This document shows, piece by piece, positions 62,319 through 64,000 of a stretch of DNA of 64,000 bases. A program made the position numbers and the translations under genes. A model generated the notes under the pieces. That model ran no database searches. It saw only the letters and a program-made list of their open reading frames with translations, and was not told the DNA's origin. This DNA comes from Myxococcus terminator_A (GTDB lineage: Bacteria; Myxococcota; Myxococcia; Myxococcales; Myxococcaceae): assembly GCA_049194865.1 (NCBI GenBank), contig JBLZWL010000075.1, positions 1 to 64,000 on the forward strand, read 5' to 3'. The first letter of the stretch is position 1, and every line of letters starts with the position of its first letter.

Positions 62319-63980
62319 TCAGTCCTCCTCGTCGGAGATGACGAGTGACTGGATGGAGGGTCGGTCGGATTCATCCCAGCGTGTCTTGGCTCGGAGGAAA
62401 GAGTCGAGCTGAGTCAAGAATGCTTCTGCCCGAAGTATGAAGAACTTGTCTTCATCGCCTCGTTGAATTGCGAAGCGGGCCTCGGGAGTAATGAGGTGGC
62501 TCGACAGAATCCGCGAGTCTAGTGGTTGCTCTGAGCGAAGAATCTCCAGGATGGATGGGGCTTGAAGTTTTGGATGAATGATTCGGTTGAGGGGGCTTCT
62601 TCTTTGGCCTGAGTTGTCGATGGGGAAAATCGAGCGGAGCACGTGCCACCCTTGTTCGTTGATGAGAGTGGTCACGTCCAGAGGCGAGCCATCAAGGAGG
62701 TTTCTTGGGTGGGCATCGAGCAGTGTCAGGAATACCCAGAGACGAGTCTCAAACCAGAAGTAGATGGCCCTGTTTGTGCTGGTGGGGATTGTGTCGAGCG
62801 CCTGGGTGATGAGTGATGGAATGGATGCGTTTGGTTTTCCCGCGGAGGCGAGGAGCCGCTGGATGGACCCTTCCTCATCAAGGCCGATGGCGTTTAGATC
62901 GGTGATGGGTGAAGCGGTTGCTATGCCGAGCTGTCCATTGAATAGAACTCGCCAAGCCCAGCGAGCAAGCAGTTCTCGGGAACGCGCTGTGGGATTGGGG
63001 TGGAGATGAAAGAACCTTGCCAAGGCGAGCAGTGGGTGGTGCTCGTACGGTAGGATGTTGATGTGGGGGATGCCTATGTCGCGCTTGGTGAAAATGATGG
63101 CGTCACGTAGCGCCTTGTCGGTCTCAAGCATGTTTGCCGTGAGGTCGTCGTCTTCACGCAGTTGCGTCTGGAAGTCCTGGGTGAAGTCGAGTCCCTGTAC
63201 CGCGAGGACGGCCTGAACCAGAAAGCCTTGTTCGAGCCTGCCGAAGTCCAAGTCTTGCAGGGTACGAGACATTGACTGCAGGTCGAGCGGTCGCGACCCC
63301 GACGTGCTGCCATACAGGGCGTTGAAGACCTCCTCCTGGGTCAAAGGCTTTCCCGAGGTGTTCAATCGCTTGAAGATGATGCGGAGGGTCTGCTCCTCGT
63401 CCGCGTCGACGATGTATGCGGGGAGCTGGAACTCTCGAATCGCCTTGCCGAACCGGATGGCGGCCTTCGTGTGCTCCGGGTGTTGGGTTCGTCCTGGGTA
63501 ACCGTCCAACCATTCCAGCAGGTGCTCGCTGTCCAGCGTGACGTTCAACGGAAGCCAATGCGCTTGAATCGACTGCTCGTCCGTAGGACGGATGAGCTCC
63601 GCCGTCTCCAGGTCGAAGAAGATGGAGAAGTCGTCGAGCCCTCGCATGTCCACGGTTCCCTTGCGGAGCAAAACGCTTGTCAGGGACGAGATGCGCTGTT
63701 GCCCATCCACGACCCACAGGGCCTGGGCGGATGAAGGCGCGTCGATGTGTGCTGGGCCGTAGTGAAGGCTTGCCGCCGACGCCTCGCGCTTCCAGAACAA
63801 CAGGGTACCGATGGGATAGCCCCGGTACACGCTGTCGAACAGGGCGCGGATGTCCTCCGAGGTCCACTTCAGGGGGCGCTGGAAGGAGGGGATGCGCACC
63901 TCGCCGCGCTGGACCTTGTCCATCAGGTCCTCGATGCTGAAAGCCGTCGCTTGGGGGCGCCGCGTCAGGGTGGGTGGCAT
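62319..63980 (-). CDS. DUF262 (ParB/GmrS-like NTPase) protein
   Basis: 553 residues. The N-terminal DUF262 part has RIPSFQRPLKW near 29-39, YPIGTLLFW near 55-63 and the nucleotide-associated DGQQR at 92-96. A FKRLNTSGKPLTQEEVFNALY segment near 208-228 is also typical. The rest is helical and ends DEED. No DUF1524 HNH motif is obvious, so it differs from GmrSD restriction proteins. It is the first gene of a two-gene operon with HipA, with GGGAG 6 bp before ATG. The GC content looks lower than the surroundings, which fits transfer. The function may be sensing or control of HipA. Confidence 0.8.
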   Translation of the reverse strand: MPPTLTRRPQATAFSIEDLMDKVQRGEVRIPSFQRPLKWTSEDIRALFDSVYRGYPIGTLLFWKREASAASLHYGPAHIDAPSSAQALWVVDGQQRISSLTSVLLRKGTVDMRGLDDFSIFFDLETAELIRPTDEQSIQAHWLPLNVTLDSEHLLEWLDGYPGRTQHPEHTKAAIRFGKAIREFQLPAYIVDADEEQTLRIIFKRLNTSGKPLTQEEVFNALYGSTSGSRPLDLQSMSRTLQDLDFGRLEQGFLVQAVLAVQGLDFTQDFQTQLREDDDLTANMLETDKALRDAIIFTKRDIGIPHINILPYEHHPLLALARFFHLHPNPTARSRELLARWAWRVLFNGQLGIATASPITDLNAIGLDEEGSIQRLLASAGKPNASIPSLITQALDTIPTSTNRAIYFWFETRLWVFLTLLDAHPRNLLDGSPLDVTTLINEQGWHVLRSIFPIDNSGQRRSPLNRIIHPKLQAPSILEILRSEQPLDSRILSSHLITPEARFAIQRGDEDKFFILRAEAFLTQLDSFLRAKTRWDESDRPSIQSLVISDEED

Positions 63981-64000
63981 GGATCTCCCAAGGACGGCCT

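Overview
The window is high-GC bacterial DNA that looks like the genome of a fruiting myxobacterium (Myxococcaceae; Myxococcus, Corallococcus or Pyxidicoccus type). The signs are Hanks-type Ser/Thr kinases with PEGA or pilus-N sensor domains, a Myxococcales-type sigma factor next to a kinase, many small lipoproteins, large histidine kinases, and a lipoprotein-borne polymorphic toxin with its immunity gene. This assignment rests on gene content only; no rRNA, tRNA, CRISPR array or insertion sequence was recognised.

Left part (1-15,400): the N-terminal part of a TetR regulator with a palindromic operator; a small lipoprotein; a DarG-like macrodomain protein without a DarT partner, followed by a short ORF, an Imm70-like immunity gene and an unknown gene; an SsuABC/TauABC-type ABC importer on the minus strand; a PEGA-domain kinase; a carbohydrate group (glucose-1-dehydrogenase-like enzyme, GH15 glucoamylase/trehalase-like enzyme, Yellow/MRJP-like beta-propeller); and an App1-type phosphatidate phosphatase. 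Middle left (15,400-25,500): polyphosphate kinase 1, a CHASE3-like/PAS/GAF histidine kinase, a type IV AbiEi-AbiEii toxin-antitoxin pair, a cupin, a coiled-coil PilZ protein and the RNA ligase RtcB.

Centre (25,500-44,600): a sigma factor, a small exported pilus-N-domain protein and a kinase that joins an anti-sigma-like zinc motif to the same pilus-N domain; a sulfatase; a DUF4142 protein; two tandem hotdog thioesterases; a 1131-residue TolB-propeller/amidohydrolase fusion; and an accessory lipoprotein region. That region holds a JAMM/DUF4329-like lipoprotein, a paralogue that has lost the metal-binding residues, a DoxX/TetR pair and a truncated nucleotidyltransferase.

Right part (44,600-64,000): an Atu-like catabolic cluster (SDR, TetR, AtuA, acyl-CoA carboxylase beta and biotinylated alpha subunits) with a perfect 26-bp palindrome between the divergent regulator and catabolic genes; an MFS exporter; a 2-oxoglutarate/Fe(II) oxygenase; a SitA-like lipoprotein toxin (Tox-REase-5 fold) with Imm52; an amidohydrolase/DUF59 pair; a hybrid histidine kinase; and a two-gene DUF262-HipA cassette lacking HipB. 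The parts of most interest are the lipoprotein toxin pair, the DUF262-HipA cassette, the sigma/kinase/pilus-N module and the active/inactive JAMM-like paralogues.
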